A stretch of 64,000 nt of DNA from Lepisosteus oculatus (GCF_040954835.1 NC_090704.1:35654979-35718978), one strand, 5' to 3'; positions 1-13,200 are shown, numbered from the stretch's first letter. The notes: a model not told the origin generated them from the letters alone. Program-made: numbers and translations.

Positions 1-14
1 TGCAGTCTGCCCTG

Positions 15-22
15 TATAAATA
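15..22 (+). promoter_or_regulatory. TATA box of ficolin copy 1
   Basis: TATAAATA lies 66 nt before the ATG at 88. The other copies have a similar box at 74-79 nt. Sequence further upstream is outside the window. Confidence 0.7.
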
Positions 23-87
23 CAGCTTTTCCCCTTGGAGAAAACATCCCTTGAATTGAAAGGGCAGCATATTTGATCAGCAACAGA

Positions 88-3000
88 ATGAATTTCCAGA
101 AGGTAACTGAAACCACCCTTGTTCTCTTCTTGTGGCTCACTGTGGTTGCCTTCGCAGAAAGCACCTGTCCAGGTAAGTGCTGACACTTAACGAATGAAGT
201 CCAGTTAGGCTTAATGCAGTTCTGTGTCTAGTATACATTCTAAATCAACTAAACAGGTTTATCTTGCATGCCAAGGAGTACAAAGGTGAAGAGGCTAGAG
301 TAATCCCCTTCTGAACTGCCCTCCCGCATCACTTACAGCTCAGTTTTCCTGTTGATGTGCTCTTCTGTGTCACAGAGGTGAAGGTTGTGGGCCTGAATGA
401 CAAGGACAGACTGACCATCCTTCAGGGCTGCCCAGGACACCCAGGGATACCAGGTACTCCTGGAGCTCCAGGCATGAAGGGAGAACAAGGCCTGCCAGGC
501 CCTCAAGGTATGATCCAGCTTCTCCTCTGCGGGAGTAAATGAGGACCACAACTGTCTTCATTTTTGTGTTTTGTGCAAGTTTTAGCTTAACAAAATAGTT
601 TAACAGCTGTAGTTCAAATGCTGCATTTGCTAAAGGTCATCAGGGGAAGGTTTACAAGCTTTAGTTCTATTGACAAGCTGAGCTTGGAGCTGAGCTTACA
701 AGTTATGGCTCTTAATGTAGTTAAGGTTTGGGGTGACAAAACATAAATTTGTCAGGCCATGGCCAACAACATGAAAGGAAAACAGTATTATTTAGAGACT
801 GTTAGTCATTACTTACAAGTAGTGTTTTTTATTAGCTCATTATTTGTTTTTGATTGTTTTATAACTCAAATAGCATATCTTCACATTATTCAAAGTAGAT
901 TGACAAGACTTTCAGAAACAGTCTTTTCCTTTGCTCTACAAATATCATGCAGAAAATTAGAACTTAGAATCAGTTCCTGCTTGCAGCACTGTATTATAGA
1001 GTTGGCTATTAACATTATCATCAGTTTAAGGCCCAGTGTGTTCATACATTTGTTAATTCTGTAAAACTGGGCTTCGAACTAAAACAAGATGTATTGGCAG
1101 CCCAGGCCAGCATGAACTTCAACTGGAAAACTACCATTCGAGTGGTTAACTCTAGTCAGTTTGACACTTGTAACAGTTTCTTCGGTTGGTAATGACTGGC
1201 CTTTTCTTCTCAGCTGGATTTCTGTATTTTAGGTTTAAAAGGAATAGAAGGAGCTTTTGGGAAGATAGGTCCTGCTGGAGCCAAAGGTAAATAGGGACTG
1301 ATTTTTGTTTTCATTTTTTGTTTATATTTAGTGAAGAAGCGGGACAGATGATTATTCAATCAGTACAATTGAAAATGTGTTGGCAAAAAGATCATATTGC
1401 AGCTTATTCCATTAAAGAAATAACCACTGTATGTTTTGAAACACAACTTTAAGTAAAATAACAGATAGAATAAACTTATAAAGTAATACATCCTAATACA
1501 GCCATAAAGCCCAAAACCTAGAGGAAGCTTGTCTAATATTGAACACTTAATTTCCAGAAACACCACAAGTGTTATGCCTCAAGTTTCTATATGTAATTTA
1601 CCAGCATGTAATAATAAATATTGAATCAGGCTGTGTTTTCTTCATGTGTTGAGTCTTTCATGCATCCATTTTCTAAATGTTTCATCCAATTCAGAGCCGC
1701 AGAGGAGCCACAGCTTGTCCTGGCAAGGCACGGGCTCGAGGCAGGATTCAAAGTGGACAGGACTGTAGTCCATCACAGGGCAGACAGACACAGGCATGCA
1801 CACTCACACCAGGGCAGTTTTCCCAATTAACCTCCCAGTATGTCTTTGGACTGTGGGAGGAGATCAGAGCACCCTGAGGACGCCCATGTGAATGTGGCTA
1901 TAACAGATAAACTCCATGCAGATAACAGCTCGGGAATTTAACCTAGAACCTCAGCTCTGTGAGACAACATTGCTAACCATTGCGCAAGTGCCATCGCACT
2001 TGAGCCTTTCCTCTGTAAGAAATTGGAAAAGCTTCTTCTATCTCTAAGTCCACATTTCCTGCTAAAGGTCAAGGATGTATATAAAGTGTTTTACAGTTTT
2101 TTTCTGATTTCTCTAAAACGTCAATCTGCAAACAAAAGTTCTAGCAGAAAATTCAAGAATCCATTATAATCCACATACATTGCTCTTGAGGAAGTTCTGT
2201 TGAGGTGACAAGGTTGTTTATAGCCCTAAGTCTCAAGGATCACAACTGGGTGGCGCTAATTATCCTGACACATGAGTTAATATCTTGCCATTTATTTCTT
2301 TTTTTCAGGACAGAAAGGAGATCCAGGGAATCAAAGAGACACAGGTACATGTGAGCTGGAAATTAACCAAACTAAAATTAAAAAATACCCATCTGTAGTA
2401 TAAGGCCACAGTCAAACCAGACGTCTGTACATCATTACAAAAAAGGATGATTAAAAATCAGAAATCCATTTAAATTTGGTAGGATTGTTCCGTGTCAAAA
2501 ATAATCAAATAATCTGAGGGTGAGAGGTGTCAGACATTTGGTTTGCTCATGATAGTGCTGTGATCACAGTGTTTCTACAGTTCACACTGTGTATTGTAAA
2601 GGGAGGCATGTGTCTGTTCAGCTGCCTGTGTGATGCCATCGTTCTTCCAGGGGCTCGGAACTGTAAGGAGCTGCTGGACCAGGGGAACTACATCAGCGGC
2701 TGGTACACAGTGAGGACAGAGGGAGACAAAGACATCAGGGTGTTCTGTGACATGGAGACAGACGGGGGCGGCTGGCTTGTGAGTAACACGTTATCTTAAC
2801 ATGAAAGCAGAACAAAAATGTTTTTACCTTCAAAATGTTGTTTTACACTGATACATTGCTGTGTCTGCAGGTATTCCAGAGGAGGACAGATGGGTCAGTA
2901 GATTTTTTCAGAGACTGGGCCTCTTACAAGCGAGGGTTTGGTAACCAGCAGTCAGAGTTCTGGCTGGGGAACGACCACATTCATTCACTGACCAGCTCAG

Positions 3001-4844
3001 GTGAGTCAGGGCTGTGTCAGCACAGGAACTGCAGGAAGCAAATAAGATTATTTAATAAGTCAAAGATGTACTAAGAAAAACTAAACAAAGACATTTTTTC
3101 CATGTGTTTCAATGTGTTTCTCCTTTGTAACTGCACTTAAAAAGTCTTTAGGTTTTTTACAAATGATAATTATAGATAAAGAAACTGAAGTAGTAAAATT
3201 TTAAATATGGGCAGTTTTAATATCCCAGGTTGCTTGGGAAAAAAGTGCCTTCCATGGTGCATTTGTAAGTAAATAAATGCAAACACCTGCCTTGAGAATC
3301 TCAGTCGAATAGTGCCCTTATTGTGAGAGATCAATACATGATTTATTTTCATTCCTGCTTGTAAGGATTGTGAAAATACCTGATGCTTTTAAAGTAAAAG
3401 TAAGTTGACCTTTGTGTTCTGAAAACTGAGCACTTTGGAGCAATGAAACACATAATACATGTACAATTATGGCCATGGGAGATCCATGCCCAGGATTTAC
3501 AACAGTGGACACCAGAAGCTCTTACCCCAGTGTGACCCACCATTTGTGTTCACACTGTCTTGTGTGCCCTTTGTGATCAATGGCAGTGTCAGTGCCCTGT
3601 GCAGTCATTGTCTTTTTTCCTACGTGTTCTCTCTCTCTCCTTTTACACACACACCAGAATCATTGCTCCACAATGCTCAGGTTTTATAAGACAGTTGTTT
3701 AAAGAGGCTAACTCATTTCAAACTGCACCATGTGTACTTTCTGTACCGAACAAATTTAAATTGAGGTCAATGTATTTCGAATGGAAAAGAATGTGACCAG
3801 TTCTCTTTTGTTTTGTAGGAATTTATGAATTAAGAATTGACTTCAGGGATTTTGACAATGTTTCCACTTTTGCAAAATATGAATCCTTCAAGATTCTAGG
3901 AGAATCAGAGAAGTACAAACTCCTTGTGGGAAGATTTGAGGCCGGTAGTGCAGGTGGAGTTTCCTTTCTTTTCCCTCAAGTCACTACTGTAGATAACTGA
4001 AGTACAGCTGAAGCCCGTTACAGACAGAACAGATTACAAAGTACAGTATTTTTTATGGTCCTCCACTGTGCCACTGTGATTTCCATTCTATTGACATAGA
4101 TCCACTAAGATCCGTGCTCCAGCAGAGTTTCAGAAGATGAAGAAAAGATTTCGGATATTTTTAACTTTTCTGTGTAGAAAGCTATCGGGAATTTACATTA
4201 TGCACTTTAAAGTATTTAACTCAAGCAGTTTGCATGTTCTCTTCTTGTGTATATAGGATTTCTCTGGGCGGTCTGGTTTCTACCCACCTTGCACAGCCAT
4301 GCTGGGTATTTCAACTGGTGTCTAACGTGGTGTCTAAAGTATGGGTGGGTGTGTCCTATGTGGACTGGTGTACAATCCAGGATGCTAGGCCCCCTTTTGG
4401 CCTTTAATTTCAGAATGGGCTTCAGGAGCAAAAATTGTTTTATCCAGGGTGTGATTTGATCGTCTTATTTTGCAGTGTCAGGCTTTTTGGAAGTGAATTT
4501 TCTAACTTTATTGTCAAAGCTATTGTTTCCCAGTACTATTGTGTTCTAGTACATAAAAGACTACCTTCTAACAATTCTTTCCTTATCTGTCTTTAGGTGA
4601 TTCCCTATCAGGTCATAATAACCTGCTGTTTTCTACCAAAGATCATGACAATGATATAGATGATCGTGTCTGCACCAATTTGTACAAAGGGAGCTGGTGG
4701 TATGGAAAGTGCCATACGTCCAACCTTAATGGACTCTATCTGGGAGGAGACCATAAAAGCTTTGCTGATGGGATCAACTGGTATTCAGGAAAAGGCTATA
4801 ACTATTCCTACAAGTACTGTGATATGAAAATAAGGCCCCGCTGA
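88..4844 (+). CDS. fcn-like: Ficolin copy 1 (collagen + fibrinogen-related lectin), 8 exons
   Basis: Exons 88-172, 376-507, 1233-1286, 2309-2344, 2651-2778, 2871-3000, 3819-3953 and 4597-4844 join in frame (948 nt, 315 residues), all with GT/AG ends. Residues 1-23 form a signal peptide. Cys27 and Cys47 are the N-terminal cysteines used for multimer bonds in ficolins. Gly-X-Y repeats run about 46-97, with GKIGP at 82-86, the likely MASP-binding Lys. The FReD spans about 103-315: disulphide pairs Cys107/Cys135 and Cys259/Cys272, Ca2+ loop DHDND at 249-253, and the Cys-His of the acetyl pocket at 272-273. An extra Cys308 lies near the C-terminus. Known role of the family: secreted pattern recognition and lectin-pathway complement activation. 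This is the only copy on the + strand, and it converges on copy 2. The ficolin call is firm; the ligand is unknown. Confidence 0.95.
1650..1990 (+). repeat. SINE-like repeat in intron 3 of copy 1
   Basis: Old copy of a dispersed repeat seen several times here. It begins near CATCCATTTTCTAAATG, has a GGACTGTGGGAGGAGA core, and ends near GCTAACCATTGCGCAAG. This layout is very common in fish introns. No coding content. Confidence 0.7.
4225..4430 (-). repeat. Diverged SINE-like copy in intron 7 of copy 1
   Basis: Reads in the opposite sense to the 1650-1990 copy, with recognisable GTTTGCATGTTCTC and GGACTGGTGTACAATCCAGG blocks. Heavily decayed. Confidence 0.5.
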
Positions 4845-5673
4845 GCTGGACAGTGGGGAAAGTGATTGTTGTCAAGGAGTTGTCAAATACTTGCAATAGA
4901 TAAAATACAGACATTTTCATTGTGCTTTTTTTTTTGAGAGTATGTAAGTATGTGTTGTGCTGTATTCCAAGGATTCATTTAAAACTGTTCCATGTGTAGT
5001 GTTTCACTGAGAGCTCTGTCTGTCTGGCACACACTCAAACCCTAGTTATGCTATGAATTTCCAAGTATTTGTGTATTGCAGTACACCAAAATTTGAGCCC
5101 CCTGTTGACCTCTCTTGGGTATTTTTGGGTGCTACAGTATATCACTATAACAGGCTCACACATTGAATAAGACCTGTTATGTATACTTTTGATTAATTTT
5201 GTGTGGTGAGCGAAGGTGAAAATAACAATCTATTTCTGATTCACTTTTCAAGACTGTGAGCTGTAATATTAGACAAAGGTATATCAGGCCTATTTGTTAG
5301 ACACAACATGCTGATTCCAGAGGGAGTCAGATGGAAAGTTCTGTTTCATCCTGGTTTTGATTTTGGAAGGACTGAGTAACATAATACCAAACGGCAACAA
5401 GCTGCCAGAGATGTTTGTCAGTCTATACTAAAGATGTCACAAACCAGAAACAGTGTTGGATCATACACTGATCTGACAATCAGCGTTCAGTCACACTTTA
5501 CCTCTGTACTTCTGACATTGTTTGGACATATAAAAGGTGGCTGATAAATAATCTTTAGTGTTCTGCATTTTTCAGTAGATCAAAAAGAAAAAGTGCCCTG
5601 CACATTTATAGCAGTAAACTCATATTTTGTTGCATTTTCCAGTGTCAAGGTGTGTACTTTTTTCTTGTCAAGA

Positions 5674-5679
5674 AATAAA
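5674..5679 (+). terminator. Likely poly(A) signal of copy 1
   Basis: AATAAA about 830 nt after the stop codon at 4844. No cDNA evidence is available. Confidence 0.4.
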
Positions 5680-5989
5680 CCTATGAGAGACATACAGACT
5701 TTCAAGAATCTGTTGTTCTTCTGTGCATTCTGGGAATGTTCCATTAATATAGCTGGGTGGGGAAAGGCTTAATCCTGTTGAAGAGCATTATTTGAAAAAG
5801 AGTCCCAGTAAACTTTAGGGAAACTTAATATACAGGAGGAGACTAAATTTATTGCTGAGTTTTACAGTGAATTAAAGGCTGCTCCCAAAAGCATGAAAAG
5901 TAACATATTATTAATATATTGCTAGATGCTTTGTATCATTTGCCTGTTGATTTTTGAAAATGCATTTAAGATTAGGGTGACATAGGTAT

Positions 5990-6265
5990 ATGGACGTTGG
6001 CATTGTTAACACACAGCCCAGAGCCCAGAGTGATATTCTGTGACCTTCTGTATGGAGTTTGCACGTTCCTCTATGTTCAAATAGGTTTTTTCAGGTGCTA
6101 TAGTTACAAAGACATTCCATATACACGCTGGGTATTTGAACAAGTAATAGGCTTGTTCCTTGCTGAAAAGAGAAGAAACAAAACATAACATTTTGGCTGT
6201 GGAGCCTTTTTCGGGTGAAAGATAGGGCAGTCAGCAAAGATAATGTAGCATGGGAAAACAAAAGC
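5990..6265. repeat. Fragments of two dispersed repeats
   Basis: A decayed SINE piece (GGAGTTTGCACGTTCC block) is joined to a piece containing AACAAGTAATAGGC and GGCTGTGGAGCC. The second piece is also present at 37364-37562, where its insertion ends are clear. Confidence 0.5.
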
Positions 6266-6820
6266 CTGGAGACAGAGTGGCCAATCAAGTGGTGTGAGGT
6301 CTAGAGAGGTGAGAGGTGGGAAACGAAACCTACAAATGAATAGAGAGAATTTGAAGATAACAAGTCTGTCGTTCAGAGAAGGGGGAAGGTATGAAGCAAG
6401 TTTCAGGATAATTTTAGTTTCTGATGTCTTCCTGCTATAGGAGTTAAGAAACCCTACTTTGAGAACGCAGACGGAGAGATCAGTGTGATCATGGCCGTCA
6501 GAGGAAAAATCAGAGCCATCAGAAATGTGATCAGGCCATGACCACACTTAAGAATGGGACCAACAGACTCCAATATGCATTGACAAAGCATTTATTTATG
6601 AGAAAAATGATAAAGCATCTACATGAGAAAAACCTGACATTTAAAAAAACCACAGTTTTTAGTATTAGTGAAAGGTTATCGGTTCTCTGTGAATTGCTTC
6701 GTAGTATATCACAAGCTTTAAAGGAGATATAAATGTGATTGTTGCACCCATTTTCCCCAATGGAAATTATTAGGGGGATAAAGCATATAATAACAGGAAG
6801 CCACGAAACCTGATGGTTTG

Positions 6821-6826
6821 TTTATT
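6821..6826 (-). terminator. Likely poly(A) signal of copy 2
   Basis: AATAAA on the - strand about 450 nt after the copy 2 stop codon. A second candidate lies near 6591. Confidence 0.35.
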
Positions 6827-7276
6827 GGACATATGCTAAAGAACTGAGGTGAAAAGAATCTATGTTCCAACCTGTTCCACAGCATGAAGCCAATCCAATA
6901 AATATTTAGATTGTATTTCAGTCACTTTTATATTTTACTGAAAATTAATTATTTTTTTCCAGATCACTTTTGCACTTTAGGTCACCATAATAATGATTTA
7001 AAATTGTAAATTGTCCACAGCATAATTGGGTCCAAAAATAGACGACAAAGTGGCAGTCAACATACATTGCTTAGCCCAACACATTAAAAACAACTTTTCT
7101 AATTGTTAATTGTGTTGTCCATAAATAGATACTAAGTATATGCAATAAATCTTTACAAACCCCCAGTATTCTAGTAGCTTCCATCAAAGCAAAAAAGAAA
7201 TCTGTCTCAAATGCAGTGTGTGTTGTCTGGTGATATGTGATGATGAGGGATCTACTTAGAAAGCGGAGGTGAGTTC

Positions 7277-10200
7277 TCAATGAGGTCTTATTTTCATACT
7301 ACAGTACTTATAGGAATAATTGTAGCCTTTGCCAGCTTCCCAGTTGACTCCATTAGCGAAGCTTTCGTGGCTTCCTCCCAGATAGAGACCGTTAAGGTTG
7401 GAACCGTGGCACTTTCCATACCACCAGCCTCCCTTGTACATGCTGCTGCAGTTGCAGTCACAGCTATCATTGTCACGGTCTTTGGTAGAAAAGGGCAGGT
7501 TGTTATGGGATGTAAAGGAATCGCCTGAGGACAGAAAATGAGGAAATTTTGATCAAGTCACAGAGGACGTATCCTTTTGCTCCCTGAACTCTACAAGGTG
7601 AAGTTCTCTTCCTCTAAACCATCATCATAGTTGCACCAAAATATTTTTGCTTTATCATAGGCAAGCCACTTTAAAGGGTGTGGGGGCTGTATAACATTTT
7701 GTGACTGTACTGACAAAATATACAGTACGCTGTATATCTTTTTATTTGTTTCACTGATTTTACTCCGCTTTTGAAATTCCAGTTGTGAAACTCAGTAGCT
7801 TAGACAGACACTCAGGCCTAAGAGATACCTGCTTGTATTTGATGTTAAAATACTGATGCTAGTGTTTTGTCAACTGCAAAGTGAAAATTAAAAGTCACAT
7901 TGACTATGTGTACCTTGACGTTTGATTGTATTATCAGATTCATTCTATAAAAAAAAACCTGTATCTAAAGTTGCCTGATGTCCAGATATCACTGTTGTGG
8001 GCATAGACTGTATCATTAGCCAAATGTGAATGAAATTCCCCAAGTGGCAGGACATACAAATGGCTGTCTGTGTTGGATGGGCTTGAATCCATTTCTTGAC
8101 TTGGCCCTGCAATCCTGCAAGTTATGACATCATTGCTTCTCCTCCAATCATTGTTAAGTCACCTGAAAGCCACCACAGAGCTTGCATCTTAACTAGTGTG
8201 CATCAGAGTGACCATTGCCATTAATGCAGAGTGGTCTGCTACATGACTGACTGGGACTAACCAAGGGTAAAAAAACAAAATTATTGCAAACTCTATTTTA
8301 TAACAAAATCAGAGGTTTTTAGCAGTATGAAGCATTGTTCTTTCAAGACTGCAATACTGATCATACTCATGGGAAAGGAGCCACAATGAGCATTTCTCTG
8401 CATTTGATGGTAGTTAATTTATTTAACCAAAATGATGAGTTATCTTGGTGTTCTACAGAATAGATTGAAGAGATGGGGACTTACCTGCACTACCAGACTC
8501 AAAACTTCCCAGCAGAATCTTATAATTGTCAGATTCCCCCATGATCTTAAAGGACAGGTATTTTGCAAAGGTGTCCACATTATCGAAGTCCTTGAAATCT
8601 ATCCTTAATTCAAAGTTTCCTTTAAAATAAGACCAACAAATCAAACACTCAAAATCACTATAAAGGAGAACGGAGGAGAATGACTGGTTATTATTCTGGC
8701 ACTTTTGCATTCACTTATAACTGCATGTTCCAGAAGACTCAGTGTCATTTATTAAGACGATGTAAGGCTATTTTTCTTACTCTGTTGGCTAGCCTGGGCA
8801 AACAATTCTTGAAGAAGGTCTTCAGTACATTTAAGGAGGGGGAGGGGGGCAAATGTCAATTGGTAGTGTAGATGTCAATCTTCCATCCATCTTTTTTTCT
8901 AACAGCTTTATCCAGTTCAGGGCTATGGGGGCGACAGAGTCAGAGCTTATCCCAGCCAGCAGCTGGGGCAAGGCAAGGCACACTCTTGATAGGACAGCAG
9001 TTCATTGCAGGACACGCTGCAAAACCCCACTTGAACCCGGGCAGAACATACGAACTCCACGTAGGTAGCACCTGAGGTCAGGAAATGAACCTGAGGCCCC
9101 AGATATCTTAAGTTTTTACTCATTTATTATTTATTATTATTTTACTGGAACACTTCCCAATGAAGCACCTTTTGATGTCTCACTTGGGAAATCAGAGACA
9201 TCCTTTTATGAGTCTAGAACCTTTAACTACTGTTCCACACTGCTGCTACATTTTGTAGCCAAATGTTCACTAGAGAGAAAACAAATAAGTATTTCTGATG
9301 TTCATGCAATATGTTCCTACTCTTTGACGTCAATTACTCTTGTTACAGTATGTGAAATGTTTGCTACTAAAAAGACAATTAAGGTCGCTAGTATACGTTA
9401 AATGTACAATTGTCTGCTGTTCCAAATCCTGCAGTTCCTGTAGTTATAGGTTTTAAATGCATTAAAGATGTTCATTAAAATAAGAAAATAACATATTAAA
9501 TAATACAGAAAGTTGAGTGTACTGGATAATCGTGTTTTTGATTCACTTCTTGTTGGCAAAATGTTTCTCTTTGTAATATTATGCAGCTCAATTGTACCAG
9601 CTCATGCAGTTCCTCTGCTGGCAGACTCACCTGAGCTGGTCAGTGAATGAATGTGGTCGTTCCCCAGCCAGAACTCTGACTGCTGGTTACCAAACCCTCG
9701 CTTGTAAGAGGCCCAGTCTCTGAAAAAATCTACTGACCCATCCGTCCTCCTCTGGAATACCTGCAGACACAGCAATGTATCAGTGTAAAACAACATTTTG
9801 AAGGTAAAAACATTTTTGTTCTGACTTCATGTTAAGATAACGTGTTACTCACAAGCCAGCCGCCCCCGTCGGTGTCCATGTCACAGAACACCCTGATGTC
9901 TTTGTCTCCCACTGTCCTCACTGTGTACCAGCCGCTCATGTAATTCCCCTGGTCCAGCAGCTCCTTACAGTTCCGAGCCCCTGGAAAAATTATAACGTCA
10001 CGCTGGCAGCTGAACAGACAGACACATCTCCTTCCTAGTGAGGTGTTATACTTTTTTAAAAGGCAGGAATCTTCAGTTTCTGTAAAGGTGAACTGCATAA
10101 AGACCAATTTATTCATTCATTTTTGTATTTTAAAAAAGGTACTGAAGCAACCTCACAAGCATATTTCCTTTTTTCTGAATAGCATTTTCCTGCATTATAA

Positions 10201-13200
10201 CTATGGAAAAAAAAATTTCCACATTGAAGTTAAACAATTTATATGTGTTGACTTTTTCCAGACAGATGTCTTGGGATCATCTGCAAATGTCTAGGCTCAC
10301 CTTGTCCAGATTTTCCTATTTTAAATGGGTATGCAGCTTTCTGGTTTACTTTCAGCTTTGGTTGCTAGTCTCCATGTAAACAGATTTGCTCAACAATTAC
10401 CCATTTTTGTATATAAAATGTCCTGTTAGAAGGAATGGATTACACAGCTCACCTGTGCCGCTTTGAACTGATGGCTCTCCTTTCTGTCCTAAAAAATGAA
10501 AAAGACACTGTTAACTGTTAACTAGCTCATCACTGCATCAGTGTTGTGATCCTTGAATCTCAGGGCTATTAATTATTTGGCATCTCTGACTCGAGTGTCT
10601 CCACATCAGAAATAGAGCACCAAATAATATCTTCTCCTTCCTGGTGTTTTATCTCTCATTTACCTTTGTAAATTACATTTTTGCTAGTGATTCCCAAACT
10701 GTTATCTTACTTCTTTTCCTTTCTTGCCAAATGTTTCAGAATCACAGCTTCTGCTGAGAAGGTTTCTTCTTTTAAATTGTGCACGTTGGCCTCCATGAGT
10801 TTCATTGTAATGCTCGACTCCTCTCTTGGATATCACTCATTTGAATTTATTTTCTCTCTTTTACCTTTAGCTCCAGCTGGACCAATCTTTCCAAAAACTC
10901 CTGGTTCTCCTTTCATGCCTGAAATGCAGAAATACAGCTGAAAAGAAGATTATCAGTGACTGGATGTTGCTGTTACCTCTGATTAGATGGTTGGACTGAA
11001 TGTTTGAGTCCATTTTAGCTGCCATTGTGGAGGAGAAGTCAAAACATTTTCAACTCACCTTGAGGGCCTGGCAGGCCTTGTTCTCCCTTCATGCCTGGAG
11101 CTCCAGGAGTACCTGGTATCCCTGGGTGTCCTGGGCAGCCCTGAAGGATGGTCAGTCTGTCCTTGTCATTCAGGCCCACAACCTTCACCTCTGTAACACA
11201 GAAGAGTTCAACTTCATCTTGAATACTGAGTGAGAGAGCTGGAAAGAACAGCTTGAGGTAGGAAATACTTTACTTTATTTACTGTTAAATAATGTATTAC
11301 TAGTACTTGAACAAGGTCGTTAATATTTTTCCTACTTTGGGCATTTCATGAAATGCTTCAATTCAATGAATTCAATTAACTGTATGAGATACTGTGGTCT
11401 GATGATTAAGTAAAGATATCGTCCAACACTCACAGTTTTTGAAACTCTATTTTGAAATTTGAAATAGTTCATTCTCATTTTAATAATTTGACAATAAGAT
11501 CAAGAGCAACAAAACTAAATCATGGAAATGTATGATTTCAGTTAATATCCTGTTAGAATGTTTGTAGTTTTCAAAGCCACGAGGAACTGAATAATTTTGT
11601 TCCAATGAGGGAATTACGAAAGCAGACAATACCATAATTAGGCTGACCAGATTAATCATTCCTTAAAATAAGCATTACCCCAAAACTTTAAAAGCCATGA
11701 ATATACCTAAGCAGCTGGCATATTTAGAGCCACCCGAGGTATTTGTTCTTTGGCACAGCTTTAGTGAAAAGAAAAATATAGTAAATTAGGCTCACTGGAT
11801 TAAACAAATATTTAAAGAACACACAACATACACATACAACATATGCATTAGACTGTTTATAAACATCTCGAAAGCCTGCGTCCTAACCAACAAGCAAAAC
11901 CGCTGACTACTGCCAAGTATTCGAATCCTATATTATACCCAACCAGCCCAAAAATAGAGATATACCTGCTTTTTGCCTGTTCCCAATAGAATACAATCTA
12001 ATGTTAAATCTCTCTTTATAAATCCCACTTGCTTTAAAATGAATGGGAACCCACCTCCCTGTTCTAAAAAATGCATCCACTAACCTGAAGAGACTGCTTT
12101 AAACCGAGGGGTTCTTTATACGGGAAATCAGAGTTTCCTTGAAAGGACAGATTGACAAGCGACAAGCTCTCTTAACAAGTTTCAAATACTTAACTTGAAT
12201 CTGGTCTTAAAGGCTGACCTGAACAAGGACCTACCATCTGGCACTGTCTCTTCTCCTCTTCCCTTGTGTCTTCTTGTCTTTTCTCTCGTCCTTCTTTCTC
12301 TCTCTGCCTACTTGTCTGTTTTATCCTCTGTTCCTCAGCTCTTAACCTTTTACCCGGAACTTAATTAACCAGGTAAACCAGATAATTGTTTTGATCAGTG
12401 TTTCTTGGACTCCCTCCTGCTCTGCAAGCATCTCAGTTCCTTCCTTGCTTTGAAGGTCCTAAGAGCAGTAAATGTTGAGCTAACTGGATGTTTGACTATC
12501 CCCCACCTAACTGGCTGTAACAGTGTCTTCCACGTACTGCATAATAAAGAGAATTTCCAATTGTTACTATTTTTCTTTATGAATTTCATTGACACTTTTA
12601 GTTTTTCTTTCCTGTGTTATATGTTATATATATGTATGTTATTAGTGTTTCTGTTAAATTATTTTCTAGACAACTATAAAGGGTTATGGGTAAACCTTCC
12701 ACATTACAACATTACTATTAAAACCAAGCACATTTCCTATATTCAGTTAGCCCCTTTTCCCTACTTTTTTGTATAATAATTTTAGCATGATAAATAAGAA
12801 AATATATTAGATAGTGAGAACACATTTGGCAGAAAATAATAAAATGGGGATAATTCAGTGTATGATATTGAAATAAGAATACAAAGGAAATCACAGAAAG
12901 ATGATGCCTGTAGTTAAAACCTTTATTTTTTTCATTGTGGCATTCACTAAGTAGGACAAAATGATATATTGAAGTCCCTCCTTTCTTTTTGTGAAATGAC
13001 ATAAATCATTTATACAAATGACATACATCTTCGGAGAGATGTGTAGAGCCCAGATCTTAAGTTTTCTGACATTGTTAGTTATCACTGCAAATAATCATTC
13101 TAGGCAACGATGACAAGAAAGAAACACATAACATGTTTAAAATTACAAGGAGGTAATTTTAAAAATAATAGAAAACTGCAACCTTCTACCTATATAAAGA

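Larger units (their letters stand above)
4845..7276. other. Convergent intergenic region between copies 1 and 2
   Basis: Holds the 3' ends of two genes that face each other. A likely poly(A) signal for copy 1 (AATAAA) is at 5674-5679, and one for copy 2 (AATAAA on the - strand) is at 6821-6826. A mosaic of SINE fragments sits at about 5990-6265. No other gene is visible; short open frames here show no recognisable domain. Confidence 0.6.

Noticed and set aside
6104-6547. 147-codon - strand open frame
   Set aside because: It runs over SINE fragments, has no domain, and does not fit the ficolin exon plan.
7294-7476. Thr/Ala-rich - strand frames over exon 8 of several copies
   Set aside because: Other-frame shadows of the FReD exon; they recur only because exon 8 is conserved.
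9602-9796. Separate small protein starting [12 protein letters not shown], repeated in copies 1, 2 and 7
   Set aside because: It is intron 5 read through into exon 6; the repeat reflects intron identity and not a new gene.
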